DNA from: Actinomycetota bacterium
GTDB taxonomy: Bacteria > Actinomycetota > Actinomycetes > Streptosporangiales > Streptosporangiaceae
Direction of reading: 5' to 3'
DNA: 64,000 nt
Assembly (NCBI GenBank): GCA_027314515.1
Contig: DAHVAR010000179.1
Coordinates: forward strand, 30,637 to 94,636
The notes under the pieces were generated by a model. That model saw only the letters and a list, made by a program, of their open reading frames with translations, was not told the origin of the DNA and did not search any database. Below, piece after piece: positions 1-9,017 of the stretch. The position numbers and the translations under genes are program-made. The number at the start of each line of letters is the position of its first letter. Position 1 is the stretch's first letter.

Positions 1-107
1 AGGCAGCCGTTGAGCGCACTGCGATGCTCGTCAAGGAAGGCCTCGAACTGGGCCTTGGCTGGCCGACCGATAACGTCATCGGCGAAGGTCGCTGGGAACG
101 AAGACAT
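1..107 (-). CDS. DinB/DUF664-like protein, N-terminal part only
   Basis: Reading leftward from an ATG at 105-107, an open frame runs off the window edge (about 35 codons). It begins MSSFPATFADDVIG and continues with AQFEAFLDEHRSAL. That helix resembles the first helix of DUF664/DinB four-helix-bundle proteins, where a conserved FLD..R segment precedes a metal-binding His. The rest is outside the window, so metal ligands cannot be checked. It lies 30 bp downstream of the nucleotidyltransferase-like gene on the same strand and is probably co-transcribed with it. No strong ribosome-binding site is visible. The family call is an inference from a short segment. Confidence 0.45.
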   Translation of the reverse strand, partial: MSSFPATFADDVIGRPAKAQFEAFLDEHRSALNGC

Positions 108-137
108 GACCGCATCATCGCAGCACCGGTCCGGGGG

Positions 138-917
138 CTAGTGATGGGTGCTCTCCTCCGGCTCCTGATACCAGCGGACCCGGTCCCCGACTCGCGCGCG
201 CAGCTTCCAGCGCCGTGATTTCGGGGCGTCCTCCGCCGCCGCGATGAGGACGGCGCTCTGAGCGGCGGGATCATGACTCGCGCCGGACGGCACCAGCTCC
301 GGCTTCTCGGCAGTGAGCCCGCGGATCTTGTCCAGGTTCATCGTGACCGTGCGCCACCAGCCCCAGTCGTCCCCGACGATGGGCCGGAACAAGCCGAGGG
401 AGATCGTGCCTGCTTCAGCGCCATCCCGCACCGGGTAGCCGGAGAGCAAGTACACGATGTCGCGGACGTCCTTCTCGTTCAGCTTGACGATCTGCAGTTT
501 GGACAGCAGCACGTCAAGCGGGTCAAGGGTGTACGGCATGCGGGCGATCCGGTCACGGAAATCGAGCTCGTGGCACATGGCCAGCTTGTCGATCAGCACG
601 TCGATGGGCCGGCCGCTGACGGCCGACACGAAGTAGAGCTGCTTGTGCCCGTACAGCGCGTTGAAGTTCTTGTCCGGCTGGTGGCCCTGCTCGAGCATGA
701 AGCTCTGCAGCGCCTTCCGGGAGGAGGTCACGGAGGCCAGGTCGATATCCTGCAGGCCGGCGGCCGGACGGGGCGGGTAGTCCGGGCACAGCACGCGTAC
801 CGCCATGCCGCCGAGCAGGCGCACCGTAATGCCTTGCTGCGCGGCGGCCTGGATCAGGCTCATGGCCTCGGCCATTGCCTCCGGCGGGGCGGCGGGCACC
901 TGGGCTGCATCTGTCAT
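138..917 (-). CDS. nucleotidyltransferase-fold protein (AbiEii/MNT-like)
   Basis: A 259-residue protein starting at MTDAAQVP. The open frame extends further upstream, but that part overlaps the metallophosphoesterase gene and is not protein-like. Residues 34-59 contain LLGGMAV followed by DID, the GG...DxD pattern of the nucleotidyltransferase fold used by AbiEii/MNT proteins and many hypothetical actinobacterial proteins. The middle part (KLQIVKLNEKDVRDI) resembles the helical segment after the catalytic Asp pair in such families. The last 80 residues contain a Trp-rich patch (DDWGWWR) of unknown role. It follows the metallophosphoesterase by 8 bp and is likely in the same transcript. Substrate unknown; there is no neighbouring partner that would make it a typical toxin-antitoxin gene. 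Confidence 0.6.
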   Translation of the reverse strand: MTDAAQVPAAPPEAMAEAMSLIQAAAQQGITVRLLGGMAVRVLCPDYPPRPAAGLQDIDLASVTSSRKALQSFMLEQGHQPDKNFNALYGHKQLYFVSAVSGRPIDVLIDKLAMCHELDFRDRIARMPYTLDPLDVLLSKLQIVKLNEKDVRDIVYLLSGYPVRDGAEAGTISLGLFRPIVGDDWGWWRTVTMNLDKIRGLTAEKPELVPSGASHDPAAQSAVLIAAAEDAPKSRRWKLRARVGDRVRWYQEPEESTHH

Positions 918-925
918 TGGCACGC

Positions 926-1909
926 TCAGCCTTCCACTCGGAAAAAGCGCTCGATCCCGTCGGCGCTCACGTCGACCAGGTAGCCGCGCACGATCCCGTA
1001 GGCAGCCTCGCTGCCGGGATTGAGGCACAGTGTCGGGCCGATCTTCGCATCCCCTGCCGATTCGTGAATATGGCCGTGCAGGCTGAGCAGCGGGTGCAGT
1101 TGCTCGACGGCTTCACGCACGCCGGTCGAGCCGACCGGGCCGCGCAACAGGTCGCCGGCCGACACGATCGGGCGCATGTTGTCATCAAGCACCGGCGCGA
1201 TGTCGAGCCCGGAGTCGTACGGCGGGCAGTGCGTCAGCAAGATCGTGCGGCGCGGGTCCTTCACCTGGTCACCGAGACGGAAGATCGCCTCACGGAAGTC
1301 GTGCTCGGAGATCTCGCGCGGGGTGGACCAGGGGGTAGGGCTGGACAGGCCCAGCCCGATCACCTCCAGGCCACCGGGCAATTCGGCCACCCTGCGGTCG
1401 ACGTTGATGACGCGCTCACTGGCGGACAGCGGTTCGTCGATCTCATACGGATCGTCATTGCCGGGGATCAGGAAGACCGGAACATCGCAGCCCTCCAGCC
1501 GGTCGGCTGCCACCGTCATCCATTCGGTCACCTGGTCACGGATCTGCCGGGCGAACAGCTTGCTGAGCTCGCCGGCATCGCCGTGCAGGGCATCCACCTC
1601 AGCGCGGGTGGTGTGGAACGGGTAGTAGCCGAGCGCGGCGATGTCCCGGTCCAGGTCCTGCAGTTCCCGCTCGTTCCTCGGCCGTCGCTTCTGGCCGAGC
1701 AACTCTGCCGCCCACCCGTCGTCGTCCTGAACCACTGGCACGATCGCCTTGCCGGTGAGATCACCCGCATACAGCACAGCATCTGCCTTGTAGATGTTCA
1801 TCCGCACGGCGTTCAGCATCTTCCGCCAGGCCGGCGCGGACGCGTGGAAGTCCGAGACCACGTACAGCCGGACGACGTCCTTCTTTGGTTTCCTGCCAAG
1901 AAACGGCAT
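926..1909 (-). CDS. metallophosphoesterase
   Basis: A 327-residue calcineurin-like phosphoesterase. The five family blocks are present in order: SDFH (residues 19-22), GDLT (49-52), PGNDDP (about 150), LTHCPP (about 236) and LHGHIHES (about 282). They supply the Asp, His and Asn ligands of a binuclear metal site. An insert of roughly 80 residues between the second and third blocks is larger than in minimal family members. The start ATG at 1907-1909 is preceded by GAAGAGG. It is cytoplasmic, with no signal peptide. It sits between the amidohydrolase-3 gene and the nucleotidyltransferase-like gene, all in one direction, so it may act on a phosphoester made or released in that pathway. Substrate unknown. 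Confidence 0.85.
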   Translation of the reverse strand: MPFLGRKPKKDVVRLYVVSDFHASAPAWRKMLNAVRMNIYKADAVLYAGDLTGKAIVPVVQDDDGWAAELLGQKRRPRNERELQDLDRDIAALGYYPFHTTRAEVDALHGDAGELSKLFARQIRDQVTEWMTVAADRLEGCDVPVFLIPGNDDPYEIDEPLSASERVINVDRRVAELPGGLEVIGLGLSSPTPWSTPREISEHDFREAIFRLGDQVKDPRRTILLTHCPPYDSGLDIAPVLDDNMRPIVSAGDLLRGPVGSTGVREAVEQLHPLLSLHGHIHESAGDAKIGPTLCLNPGSEAAYGIVRGYLVDVSADGIERFFRVEG

Positions 1910-1944
1910 GCTGCCTCTTCCTCACTCGGCCCGCGGCAGCACGC

Positions 1945-3651
1945 TCACTCGCTGGCACCGGGCCTGGCATACACGATACGGCCGCCCGCCATGGTCAGGT
2001 CCACCTGCGCAGTCCCGATCTCCCCGGCCGGGTAGTCGAACAGGTTGCGGTCCAGGACCGTCAGATCCGCGCGGTAACCAGCCTGGATGGTGCCGGTGTC
2101 ATCGAAATGATTGACGCGCGCGGAGCCTGCCGTGGCGGCGGCCAGAGCGGTCGGCAGGTCGAGCCGCTCGGCCGGCAGGAACGGCTCGCGGCTACGCGGC
2201 TCCGGATCGGCCGCGATGTCCCACGGTGCCATCCGGTTGACCGCCACATGCAGCAGCCACAACGGGTTGGGGCTGGAGACCGGCCAGTCGCTGCCGATCG
2301 CGAGGCTCGCGCCGCCCCGGGCCAGGCTGCCGAACGGGTACTGCCGGGCCGAGCGCTCCGGCCCCAGGAACGGCAGGGTGAGTTCCGTCATCTGGCGGTC
2401 GTAGCAGGCCCACAGGGTCTGGGCATTCGCGGTGACATCAAGCTGCCTGAACCTGGCCAGGTCATCCGGATGCACGACCTGCAAGTGCGCGATGTGGTGC
2501 CGCAGGTCATTCGGGCCGTTGGCGGAGCGCGCCGCCGTGAATGCGTCCAGGGCATCACGGACCGCGCGGTCGCCGATCGCGTGCACATGAACCTGGAAGC
2601 CGAGCCCGTCCAGCCGGACTATCACTCGCCGCAGCAGGGCCGGCTCGAGGTAGCTGAGTCCCGCGCTGTGGCTCGCCGGGGCGACTCCGCCCAGGTAATC
2701 GGCCTGCAAAGCGGCGGTGAAGTTCTCGCAGACGCCGTCCTGCATGATCTTTACGGTGCCCGCGCTGAAGGAGCCATGCGTGGCGGCAGCACGTCGCTCG
2801 ACAAGCTCGGCGACCTGCTCCTCGACGTGATCTTCGCCTCGCGTCCGGTCCCACCACAGTGCCCCGACGACGCGGCCGGTAAGACGGCCGTCCGCCGCCA
2901 CCTGCTGATAGGCCTCGTAACAATCGGGAACGCCGGGATAGTCGCCGACGATTGCCTCCTGCCACGCGGTAATTCCGAGCTCGTGCAGGTATCGCTGGCC
3001 TTCCAGCACGCCGGCGATCCGCTGTTGCAGGGTGGGCGCCGGGATCACCGATTCCACCAGCCGCATCGCGCCCTCTTGCAGGGCACCGACAGGCCGGCCC
3101 TCGCTGTCCCGCTCGATCCGGCCATCCGGCGGGTCCGGCGTGCCGGCGTCTACGCCCGCCCGCCGCAGCGCTGCCGAGTTCGCCCAGCCGCCGTGGTGAT
3201 CCCGGTTGATCAGGAACGCCGGGCGGTCCCCGGTGACCTCGTCCAGGGCGGCGGCGGTCGGAATGCCGCCGGGGAAGGCGTCCATGTGCCAGCCAGCGCC
3301 GGTGATCCACTCCTCGCCTGGATGACTGCTGGCGTAGGCGGCAACGTGCCGCAGGTACCCGGCGCGCCCGTGCACCTGCGTGAGGTCACAGCGGAGCCGG
3401 TCGAGCCCGCCGCCGGAGGCGTGCACGTGCGCGTCCTGAAAGCCGGGCACCAGCATCCGGCCGCGCAGGTCGATGACCGTCGTGCCGGCGCCGATGAACG
3501 GGCGCACGTCCGACTCTGAGCCGACTGCCATGATCCTGTCGCCGTTGACTGCCACGGCCTGAGCCCAGCTGCGGGCAGCGTTGACCCGATAGATGGCACC
3601 GCTGACGAAGGCGAAGTCGGCCGGCCTGGCCGCGCCGGAGATGCTCACCAT
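1945..3651 (-). CDS. amidohydrolase-3 family protein (YtcJ-like)
   Basis: A 568-residue metal-dependent hydrolase of the amidohydrolase superfamily, composite-domain type. The start chosen is MVSISGAARP; the upstream extension of the frame overlaps the permease gene and is not protein-like. Visible motifs are DAHVHASG (metal HxH), QVHVHAIGDRAV, AHLQVVHPDD and GSDWPVSSP (distal Asp), which together form the usual metal centre. The C-terminal segment GYRADLTVLD is the typical return to the beta-sandwich domain. A paralogue with the same motif spacing lies at 55134-56894. It follows the APC permease gene by 29 bp, which suggests an imported amide or cyclic compound is hydrolysed. Exact substrate unknown. 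Confidence 0.85.
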   Translation of the reverse strand: MVSISGAARPADFAFVSGAIYRVNAARSWAQAVAVNGDRIMAVGSESDVRPFIGAGTTVIDLRGRMLVPGFQDAHVHASGGGLDRLRCDLTQVHGRAGYLRHVAAYASSHPGEEWITGAGWHMDAFPGGIPTAAALDEVTGDRPAFLINRDHHGGWANSAALRRAGVDAGTPDPPDGRIERDSEGRPVGALQEGAMRLVESVIPAPTLQQRIAGVLEGQRYLHELGITAWQEAIVGDYPGVPDCYEAYQQVAADGRLTGRVVGALWWDRTRGEDHVEEQVAELVERRAAATHGSFSAGTVKIMQDGVCENFTAALQADYLGGVAPASHSAGLSYLEPALLRRVIVRLDGLGFQVHVHAIGDRAVRDALDAFTAARSANGPNDLRHHIAHLQVVHPDDLARFRQLDVTANAQTLWACYDRQMTELTLPFLGPERSARQYPFGSLARGGASLAIGSDWPVSSPNPLWLLHVAVNRMAPWDIAADPEPRSREPFLPAERLDLPTALAAATAGSARVNHFDDTGTIQAGYRADLTVLDRNLFDYPAGEIGTAQVDLTMAGGRIVYARPGASE

Positions 3652-3680
3652 GCGATTACTGGCACCACGCGATCGCCGGC

Positions 3681-5510
3681 TCAGTCCGGCGGGACGGTCT
3701 TGTACAGCAGCGACAGGTCGATGCCGTTTATCCGGTTCTGGATGTCGCGGATCCAGTAGATGATGACGGCGATCACCACGACGCCGAGCATGAACGTCAC
3801 GCCGGAGGTGTTCAGGTAGCTCAGCACGCTCTGCGATGCGCCAGGCTTGAGCAGGTGCTTGATCGCGGTAATGATCGGATCGATGCCCGCGTACCAGTAC
3901 ACGATCGCGCCGAACGCCAGCCACACCACACCCATCACCGGAAGCCATCTTCGCCATGGCGCGCTGCGAAGCAGGTCAGGCCGGGTGAACGGGGCGACGA
4001 TGGCATTGACGCCAGGCATGAGCCAGGCGAGCAGCGCACACAGCCCGCTGAACCACGCCGACCCGGCCAGGTCCAGCTTGCCGCCTGGCGCGACGCTGGC
4101 GGGCAGGAAGGAGAAGTTCTCCAAGACCACCAGCGCCACGGAGATGCCGACGAGGGTCAGGATCGCGTTCAGCGGGGCGCGGACCCGTTCGTTGATCTTG
4201 CAGAACCAGCTCGGCACCTGCCGGTCCAGGCCCCATGCCAGCACTATCCGGCTCATGAAGTTGATGTAGACGGGGATCAGCACGAACGGCAGGATGCCGC
4301 CGAAGAAGTTGATCACCAGGAACAGGAACCAGCCGCCGGGCCGCGACATGGCGGCCAGCAAAGGCGCCGCATTCGGCTGGCCCAGCGGCGTCTTCGGGCT
4401 GCCTGACCAGAACAGCGCGCTCCAGCCGAGCTGAAGCTTGAAGCCGAGCCGCCGGGACAGCAGGTCGATGTAGACCGAGTTCAGCAGGACGCCGATGGAC
4501 AGCGCGCCCAGCACCGCGATCATGATGCCGCGCTTGATGTTGCCGCGGACCTCGCCGGCGATGTAGGCGCTGTACTGGAAACCGATGTAATTGAACAGCA
4601 CCAGGAAGACGAAGATCGACAGCGTTGACGGAACGAAACTCACGCCGTGCCCGGCGACCCCGTAGGTGTCGGCCGCCTTCTGGATCTGCGCCACCGTCAT
4701 GCCGGTGTAGCGCGGCAGGTTCGCGTCCAGGTGCGACGGGCTGATGAGTGGCAGCCCCGCGAAGAACATCAGGAGGGCCGCAGCGACGCCGGCCGCTGCT
4801 AGCACCGTGACGATGCGATGCAGCCTGCGGGTGGGCTGGATGACGACGATCACCACCAGCAGCAGCACGACCAGGCTGGCAATGAAGCCTGGCCACTCGG
4901 TGATCGCGCCGCCCTGGCTGAACCAGTTGTCGGCGCCCTTGAAGAACGAGGACCCGGTGCCAACCCAGACGATCAGACCGTCGATCTGCAGGTTGCGCAG
5001 TATGACCGGGATCTCGAACGCGATGACGGCAAGCGAGGCGAAGCACAGCGTGAATCCCTCTAGCCAGCCCAGGAACGGCCCGGCCTTCGGGATGAACCGG
5101 CTGGTGAACACGTAGTCACCGCCGGACCGGGGCATGACCGTGGCCAGCGACGAGAAGATCAGCGCGAGCAGGACGCCGAAGCACGCGGTGATGATGGCCG
5201 CCCAGCCGTAGGTGGAGAACGGGCCGAGCAGCCCGACCGGCAGGAACGCCAGCCCGTAGAACGCCGTGTACCAGCCGACGCCGGTTCCGATGAACGCGGC
5301 TGTGTTATAGAACAGCGCGTTGAGGACGCTGACCTCGCGCACCAAACCGGATGACTGCCGAACGAACAGGCTCGCCCCGCCTGGCGACGGGGCTGCTGAC
5401 TGTCCGCTGGGAACGGCGCCTTCGGCCACCGCGCATCCCTTCCCCGGCGGCGCCACGCCAGGCGCGATTGCCGGTTCTCTGCCCTGCCCAGGTTCTCTTT
5501 TAGTTCGCAC
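3681..5510 (-). CDS. APC-superfamily amino acid/amine permease
   Basis: A 609-residue membrane protein. The first 50 residues are hydrophilic and Pro/Gly-rich, then about 12 hydrophobic segments follow, beginning near NALFYNTAAFIG and continuing through segments such as IITACFGVLLALIFSSL and VVIAVIIYWIRDI at the C terminus. The first-helix region and the GGDYVF segment resemble the APC (amino acid-polyamine-organocation) family. The start is GTG at the 5510 end. It has its own plausible promoter in the 120-bp gap upstream and is followed closely by the amidohydrolase gene. It probably imports the substrate of the adjacent hydrolases; the transported compound cannot be read from the sequence. 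Confidence 0.88.
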   Translation of the reverse strand: MRTKREPGQGREPAIAPGVAPPGKGCAVAEGAVPSGQSAAPSPGGASLFVRQSSGLVREVSVLNALFYNTAAFIGTGVGWYTAFYGLAFLPVGLLGPFSTYGWAAIITACFGVLLALIFSSLATVMPRSGGDYVFTSRFIPKAGPFLGWLEGFTLCFASLAVIAFEIPVILRNLQIDGLIVWVGTGSSFFKGADNWFSQGGAITEWPGFIASLVVLLLVVIVVIQPTRRLHRIVTVLAAAGVAAALLMFFAGLPLISPSHLDANLPRYTGMTVAQIQKAADTYGVAGHGVSFVPSTLSIFVFLVLFNYIGFQYSAYIAGEVRGNIKRGIMIAVLGALSIGVLLNSVYIDLLSRRLGFKLQLGWSALFWSGSPKTPLGQPNAAPLLAAMSRPGGWFLFLVINFFGGILPFVLIPVYINFMSRIVLAWGLDRQVPSWFCKINERVRAPLNAILTLVGISVALVVLENFSFLPASVAPGGKLDLAGSAWFSGLCALLAWLMPGVNAIVAPFTRPDLLRSAPWRRWLPVMGVVWLAFGAIVYWYAGIDPIITAIKHLLKPGASQSVLSYLNTSGVTFMLGVVVIAVIIYWIRDIQNRINGIDLSLLYKTVPPD

Positions 5511-5530
5511 GATTGCGGGATCGGATTTCC

Positions 5531-5559
5531 AAGTTAACAGCGTGACTTCTGCATCGCAA
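5531..5559 (-). promoter_or_regulatory. candidate promoter of the APC permease gene
   Basis: On the minus strand TTGCGA (5554-5559) and TAACTT (5531-5536) are separated by exactly 17 bp, giving a sigma-70/HrdB-like promoter about 20 bp upstream of the GTG start. This suggests that permease, amidohydrolase and metallophosphoesterase can be transcribed separately from the phosphotriesterase-like gene. Confidence 0.5.
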
Positions 5560-5630
5560 TGGTCCTGCGGAGGGCCAGATTCCGCGCCCCGCGCCGCTGA
5601 GCCGCAGCCGACCGCCGGCCGATTGAGCCG

Positions 5631-6551
5631 CTAACGGTGAGCGCCGCCGGTCAGCGCGGCTGCCGGGTTGGCGGTCACCAGGCTCTGCGCTTCCTGGCGG
5701 TCGAGCCCGGCATCGATGAGCAGCGGCAGGAAATCGGTCAGCAGATAGCCGTAGCCAGGGCCGCCGTCAGCCCGCAGGTGCCCGCGCAGGAAGACATCGT
5801 GCGACAGCAGCACCTGGGCGCCGAAGCCGGCCCGCACCAGGGCCAGCACGTAGTCCACCGCCCGGCGCAGATCGTAGGCAGTGCCGGTGCCGATCGAGTC
5901 GAAGGAGACATAGCTGCCCTGCCGAGCGAGCGCCAGATGGTAGTCCGGGATCGGGACCGTGTCGGCGTGACCGACGATGACCCGCCGCGGGTCCACGCCC
6001 TCCTCGCCGAGCAGCCGCAGTTGCTCCAGGCCGACCGGCCACCGGGCCGCGTGCGTGCTGATCGTCAGCCCGGTCCGCAGGTGCGCGCGTGCCGCCGCCC
6101 GGAAGGACCGCTCTTCAGCCGCCGAGATATACCACTTGTCGGCGCCGATCTCGCCGATGATGCCGGCCCGGATGCCGGTCTGGTGCACGCCTTCCTCGAT
6201 GTCCGCGACCATCTCATCCGCGATGGCATCAACGGCGTGCCGGTCGAACCACTCGCGGTTCAGGTACGGATCCCGGTAATGGCCGCAGCCCATGATGATG
6301 GTGACGCCAGCCGCCCTGGCGACTCGCTGGAGCGCTGCGGGATCCCGGCCGATCTCGTCCGGCGTCAGGTCGACCAGGGTCTGCCCGCCTGCCTCGCGCA
6401 GCAAGCCGAGTTCCTGGCGCGCCAGGTGCTCGTCGTTGAGCAGTCCGGTACCCCGGTACTCCCGGACCAGGTCAGCGAACACGTGCTCGTGCGGCAGCAC
6501 GACTCCGAGGTCGGACGCCTCGACGGGGCCGGTGACAGACATGACCTGCAT
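5631..6551 (-). CDS. phosphotriesterase-related protein (PTE/lactonase family)
   Basis: A 306-residue amidohydrolase-superfamily protein of the phosphotriesterase group. HEH at residues 21-23 supplies the first metal pair. GEIGADKW (about 150) is the bridging-ligand region, where Glu takes the place of the carboxylated Lys as in several phosphotriesterase-homology proteins. STHAAR, GHAD and LLSHD supply the remaining His and Asp ligands. Members act as lactonases or esterases; the true substrate is not readable. Upstream of its ATG a CACAAT hexamer lies 6 bp away with no ribosome-binding site, suggesting a leaderless transcript. It is divergent from the urease-like genes with only about 70 bp between, so the two sides may be co-regulated. 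Confidence 0.85.
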   Translation of the reverse strand: MQVMSVTGPVEASDLGVVLPHEHVFADLVREYRGTGLLNDEHLARQELGLLREAGGQTLVDLTPDEIGRDPAALQRVARAAGVTIIMGCGHYRDPYLNREWFDRHAVDAIADEMVADIEEGVHQTGIRAGIIGEIGADKWYISAAEERSFRAAARAHLRTGLTISTHAARWPVGLEQLRLLGEEGVDPRRVIVGHADTVPIPDYHLALARQGSYVSFDSIGTGTAYDLRRAVDYVLALVRAGFGAQVLLSHDVFLRGHLRADGGPGYGYLLTDFLPLLIDAGLDRQEAQSLVTANPAAALTGGAHR

Positions 6552-6621
6552 GGCGTCATTGTGCCCGCTGGCCGGCCTAAACTCATGGCCAGCGCGTCAG
6601 CGGCCGACAGCCTGGAGTGGC

Positions 6622-7248
6622 ATGTACCTCAGCCCGACCGAGGAAGACCGGCTCCGCATCTTCACGGCCGCCGAGCTGGCCCGCCGCACCCGAGGCGACG
6701 GCGTCAGGCTCAATGCGCCGGAGGCGACCGCGCTGATCTGCGATGAGATGCACCGCGCCGCCCGGGCGGGCGCGTCGCTTGACGCCGTTCTCGCGGCCGG
6801 CCGGTCAGCCGTCGGGCCGGACGAGGTGCTGGACGGGGTGCCGGCCCTGGTGGCGGAGATCAGGATCGAAGTACTGCTCGAGGACGGGACGCGCCTGGCG
6901 GTGCTGCGTGACCCGCTCGGCACCGGCACTGGCAGTCAGCCAGGCAACATCGCGCGGCCGGGCGAGATCCGGGTGCCCGCCGGTGAGATCCCGCTCACCC
7001 CTGGTCAGCCCAGGCTGCGGATCCGGGTTACCAGCTCCTCGGCCAGGCCGATCCGGGTGTCGTCGCATTACCCGTTCTGGCGCGTCAACTCCCGGCTGGA
7101 GTTCGACCGCGCCGCGGCAGTGGGTTACCGGCTGGACATACCGGCCGGCGCGTCGGTTCGCTGGGCGCCCGGCGAGATCAGGGAGGTCGACCTCGTGCCA
7201 TTCCGTCCCGAATCCGTGACCACCGCGCCCGTCGCCGGCCCGGCCTGA
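6622..7248 (+). CDS. ureAB: urease gamma-beta fusion subunit, divergent
   Basis: A 208-residue protein with two domains. Residues 1-100 match urease gamma (MYLSPTEEDRL start, LNAPEATALI, VLDGVPALV). After a Gly/Thr linker, residues 113-200 match urease beta (PGEIRVPAGEIPL, FDRAAAVGYRLDIPAG, EVDLVPF). The fused gamma-beta order is known from Streptomyces-type and Helicobacter-type ureases. In the beta part SHYPFWRVN replaces the usual SHFHFFEVN, a departure at a very conserved stretch. The start ATG has GGAG upstream. It ends 4 bp before the alpha subunit gene. No ureD, E, F or G lies in the window, so nickel loading, if it occurs, depends on genes elsewhere. Confidence 0.88.
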   Translation: MYLSPTEEDRLRIFTAAELARRTRGDGVRLNAPEATALICDEMHRAARAGASLDAVLAAGRSAVGPDEVLDGVPALVAEIRIEVLLEDGTRLAVLRDPLGTGTGSQPGNIARPGEIRVPAGEIPLTPGQPRLRIRVTSSSARPIRVSSHYPFWRVNSRLEFDRAAAVGYRLDIPAGASVRWAPGEIREVDLVPFRPESVTTAPVAGPA

Positions 7249-7252
7249 AACG

Positions 7253-8998
7253 GTGGCCGGCGTGCGCCAGGATGCCTACACCCTGAGGTTCGGCCCGACG
7301 ACCGGTGACCGCGTCCGGCTCGCGGACACCGATCTGTGGCTGCGGGTGGAAGCCGATCACGTCGGCTACGGCGACGAGCCGCTCTGGGGGTACGCCAAGA
7401 ACATCCGGTCCCGGATGACGCAGCAGGACAGCGCGACCTCCGCGAGCGAGCTGGACGTGCTGATCGCCGGCGTACTCGTCGTTGATCCGCTGCTCGGCGT
7501 GCTGAAGGCCAGCATCGGCATATCCGGCGGACGCATCGTGGGCATCGGCCGGGCCGGCAACCCCGACATCACGGCCGGCGTGGACATGACGATCGGGCCC
7601 AACACGCTGCCGATCATGGGTTACGGGCTCATCGCCACCGCGGGCGCTGTCGACTCGCACGTGCACCTCATCACGCCGCGGCTAGTCCCGGTCGCGCTCA
7701 GCGCCGGAGTCACCACCTTGATCACCGCCGGCTTCGAGGAGCCGCCGGCCGCGATGAGCGCCACGCTCCGCGCGTTCGAGCAGCTTCCCGTCAACCTCGG
7801 GCTGCAGGCGAGCGCCAGGACGCAGGCTCCCGCCGCGCTCGAACGGGTGCTGGCAGCCGGCGCCGTCGGCCTCAAGATCCACGAAGACTGGGGGGCCTAT
7901 CCGGAGATCGTCGACGCAGTGCTGCGCCTCGCCGACTCCCACGACGTCGCCGTCGCGCTGCACACTGACGGGCTCAACGAGTCGTGCGAACTGCAGGACA
8001 CCGTCGCCGCGATCGGCGGCCGCGCCATTCACGCCTACCACGTCGAGGGCTCCGGCGGCGGCCACATTCCGGACCTGATCGGGCTCGTCCGCGAGCACAA
8101 CGTCATCTGCTCGTCGACCACGCCGACCATCCCGTACGGCGTGCACGCCGCGGCCGAGCATCCCGAGATGATCATCGCCGTGCACGGCGGCTCGGGAACC
8201 GACCCCGGCGACCGCCTCCTGGCGGCGGAGCGGGTGCACCCGCCGACGATGGCTGCCGAAGGACCACTGCACGACCTCGGTGCTATCGCCATCATCAACA
8301 GCGACTCCCAGGGCATGGGCCGGATCGGCGAGACCGTGCGCCGCACCTGGCAGCTCGCCCATGCCATGAAGGCCTGGCGGGCGACCGAGGCCGGGACAGG
8401 CTGGCCGGACGGCCCGGCCGTCGCCCGGCTTGCCCCGCGGCGGCCAGGCTCACTGTGCGACGACGGCCTCGGCCCGGACGACAACGAGCGGGTGCTGCGA
8501 TACCTCGCCAAGTACACGATCGAGCCGGCGCTGACGCACGGCATCGCGGCCGAGGTCGGCACGCTGGCACCCGGCCGGCTGGCCGACATAGTGCTCTGGC
8601 GTCCCGCCTTCTTCGGCGTGCGCCCGGAGCTGATCCTTAAGTCCGGTCACTTCGCCTGGGGTGCCATCGGCGAGGGAAACGCATCGGTCGAGGCCGCCGA
8701 GCCGCGCCGCTACGGCGCCCACTGGGGCGGCCTGGGCAACGCGCCGCCGTCGCTGTCGGTGACCTTCGTCTCGCAGGCGGCACTGGACGACGGCGTCGCC
8801 GGCAAGATCGGCAGCAGACGCCGCTTCGCCGCCGTGCACGGCACGCGATCGGTCCGGCGGGGCGACCTGATCGCCGGGCGCGCCTGGCCGCAGGTCGATG
8901 TCGACCCGGCCGACGGCACCGTCAGCCTCGGTGGCCGGATGCTGGCAGCGCCGCCAGCCGCTACCGTGCCGATGTCCCGCCGGTACCTGCTCGCCTGA
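7253..8998 (+). CDS. ureC: urease alpha subunit-like amidohydrolase, atypical flap
   Basis: A 581-residue catalytic-subunit homologue, near the usual 570. The binuclear site is intact: H136 and H138 (DSHVHLI), the carbamylated-type K208 with H210 (GLKIHEDWG), H237, H263 (AYHVEG) and D351 (SDSQGMGR). The mobile flap differs. Canonical urease has Cys-His-His where this protein reads Val310-His311-Gly312, so the general-acid His is kept but the flap Cys is lost. N-terminal PTTGDRVRLADTDL and the C-terminal half are recognisable but looser than in true ureases. It lies between the gamma-beta fusion and an amidase and lacks accessory genes nearby. It may be a divergent urease or act on another urea-like compound. 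Confidence 0.85.
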   Translation: MAGVRQDAYTLRFGPTTGDRVRLADTDLWLRVEADHVGYGDEPLWGYAKNIRSRMTQQDSATSASELDVLIAGVLVVDPLLGVLKASIGISGGRIVGIGRAGNPDITAGVDMTIGPNTLPIMGYGLIATAGAVDSHVHLITPRLVPVALSAGVTTLITAGFEEPPAAMSATLRAFEQLPVNLGLQASARTQAPAALERVLAAGAVGLKIHEDWGAYPEIVDAVLRLADSHDVAVALHTDGLNESCELQDTVAAIGGRAIHAYHVEGSGGGHIPDLIGLVREHNVICSSTTPTIPYGVHAAAEHPEMIIAVHGGSGTDPGDRLLAAERVHPPTMAAEGPLHDLGAIAIINSDSQGMGRIGETVRRTWQLAHAMKAWRATEAGTGWPDGPAVARLAPRRPGSLCDDGLGPDDNERVLRYLAKYTIEPALTHGIAAEVGTLAPGRLADIVLWRPAFFGVRPELILKSGHFAWGAIGEGNASVEAAEPRRYGAHWGGLGNAPPSLSVTFVSQAALDDGVAGKIGSRRRFAAVHGTRSVRRGDLIAGRAWPQVDVDPADGTVSLGGRMLAAPPAATVPMSRRYLLA

Positions 8999-9017
8999 CA
9001 TCGTCTACGGTGGCTGC

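Noticed and set aside
875..3519. Long plus-strand frames (875-2035, 1885-3519)
   Set aside because: Antisense shadows of the metallophosphoesterase and amidohydrolase genes, rich in Arg, Gly and His with no motifs.
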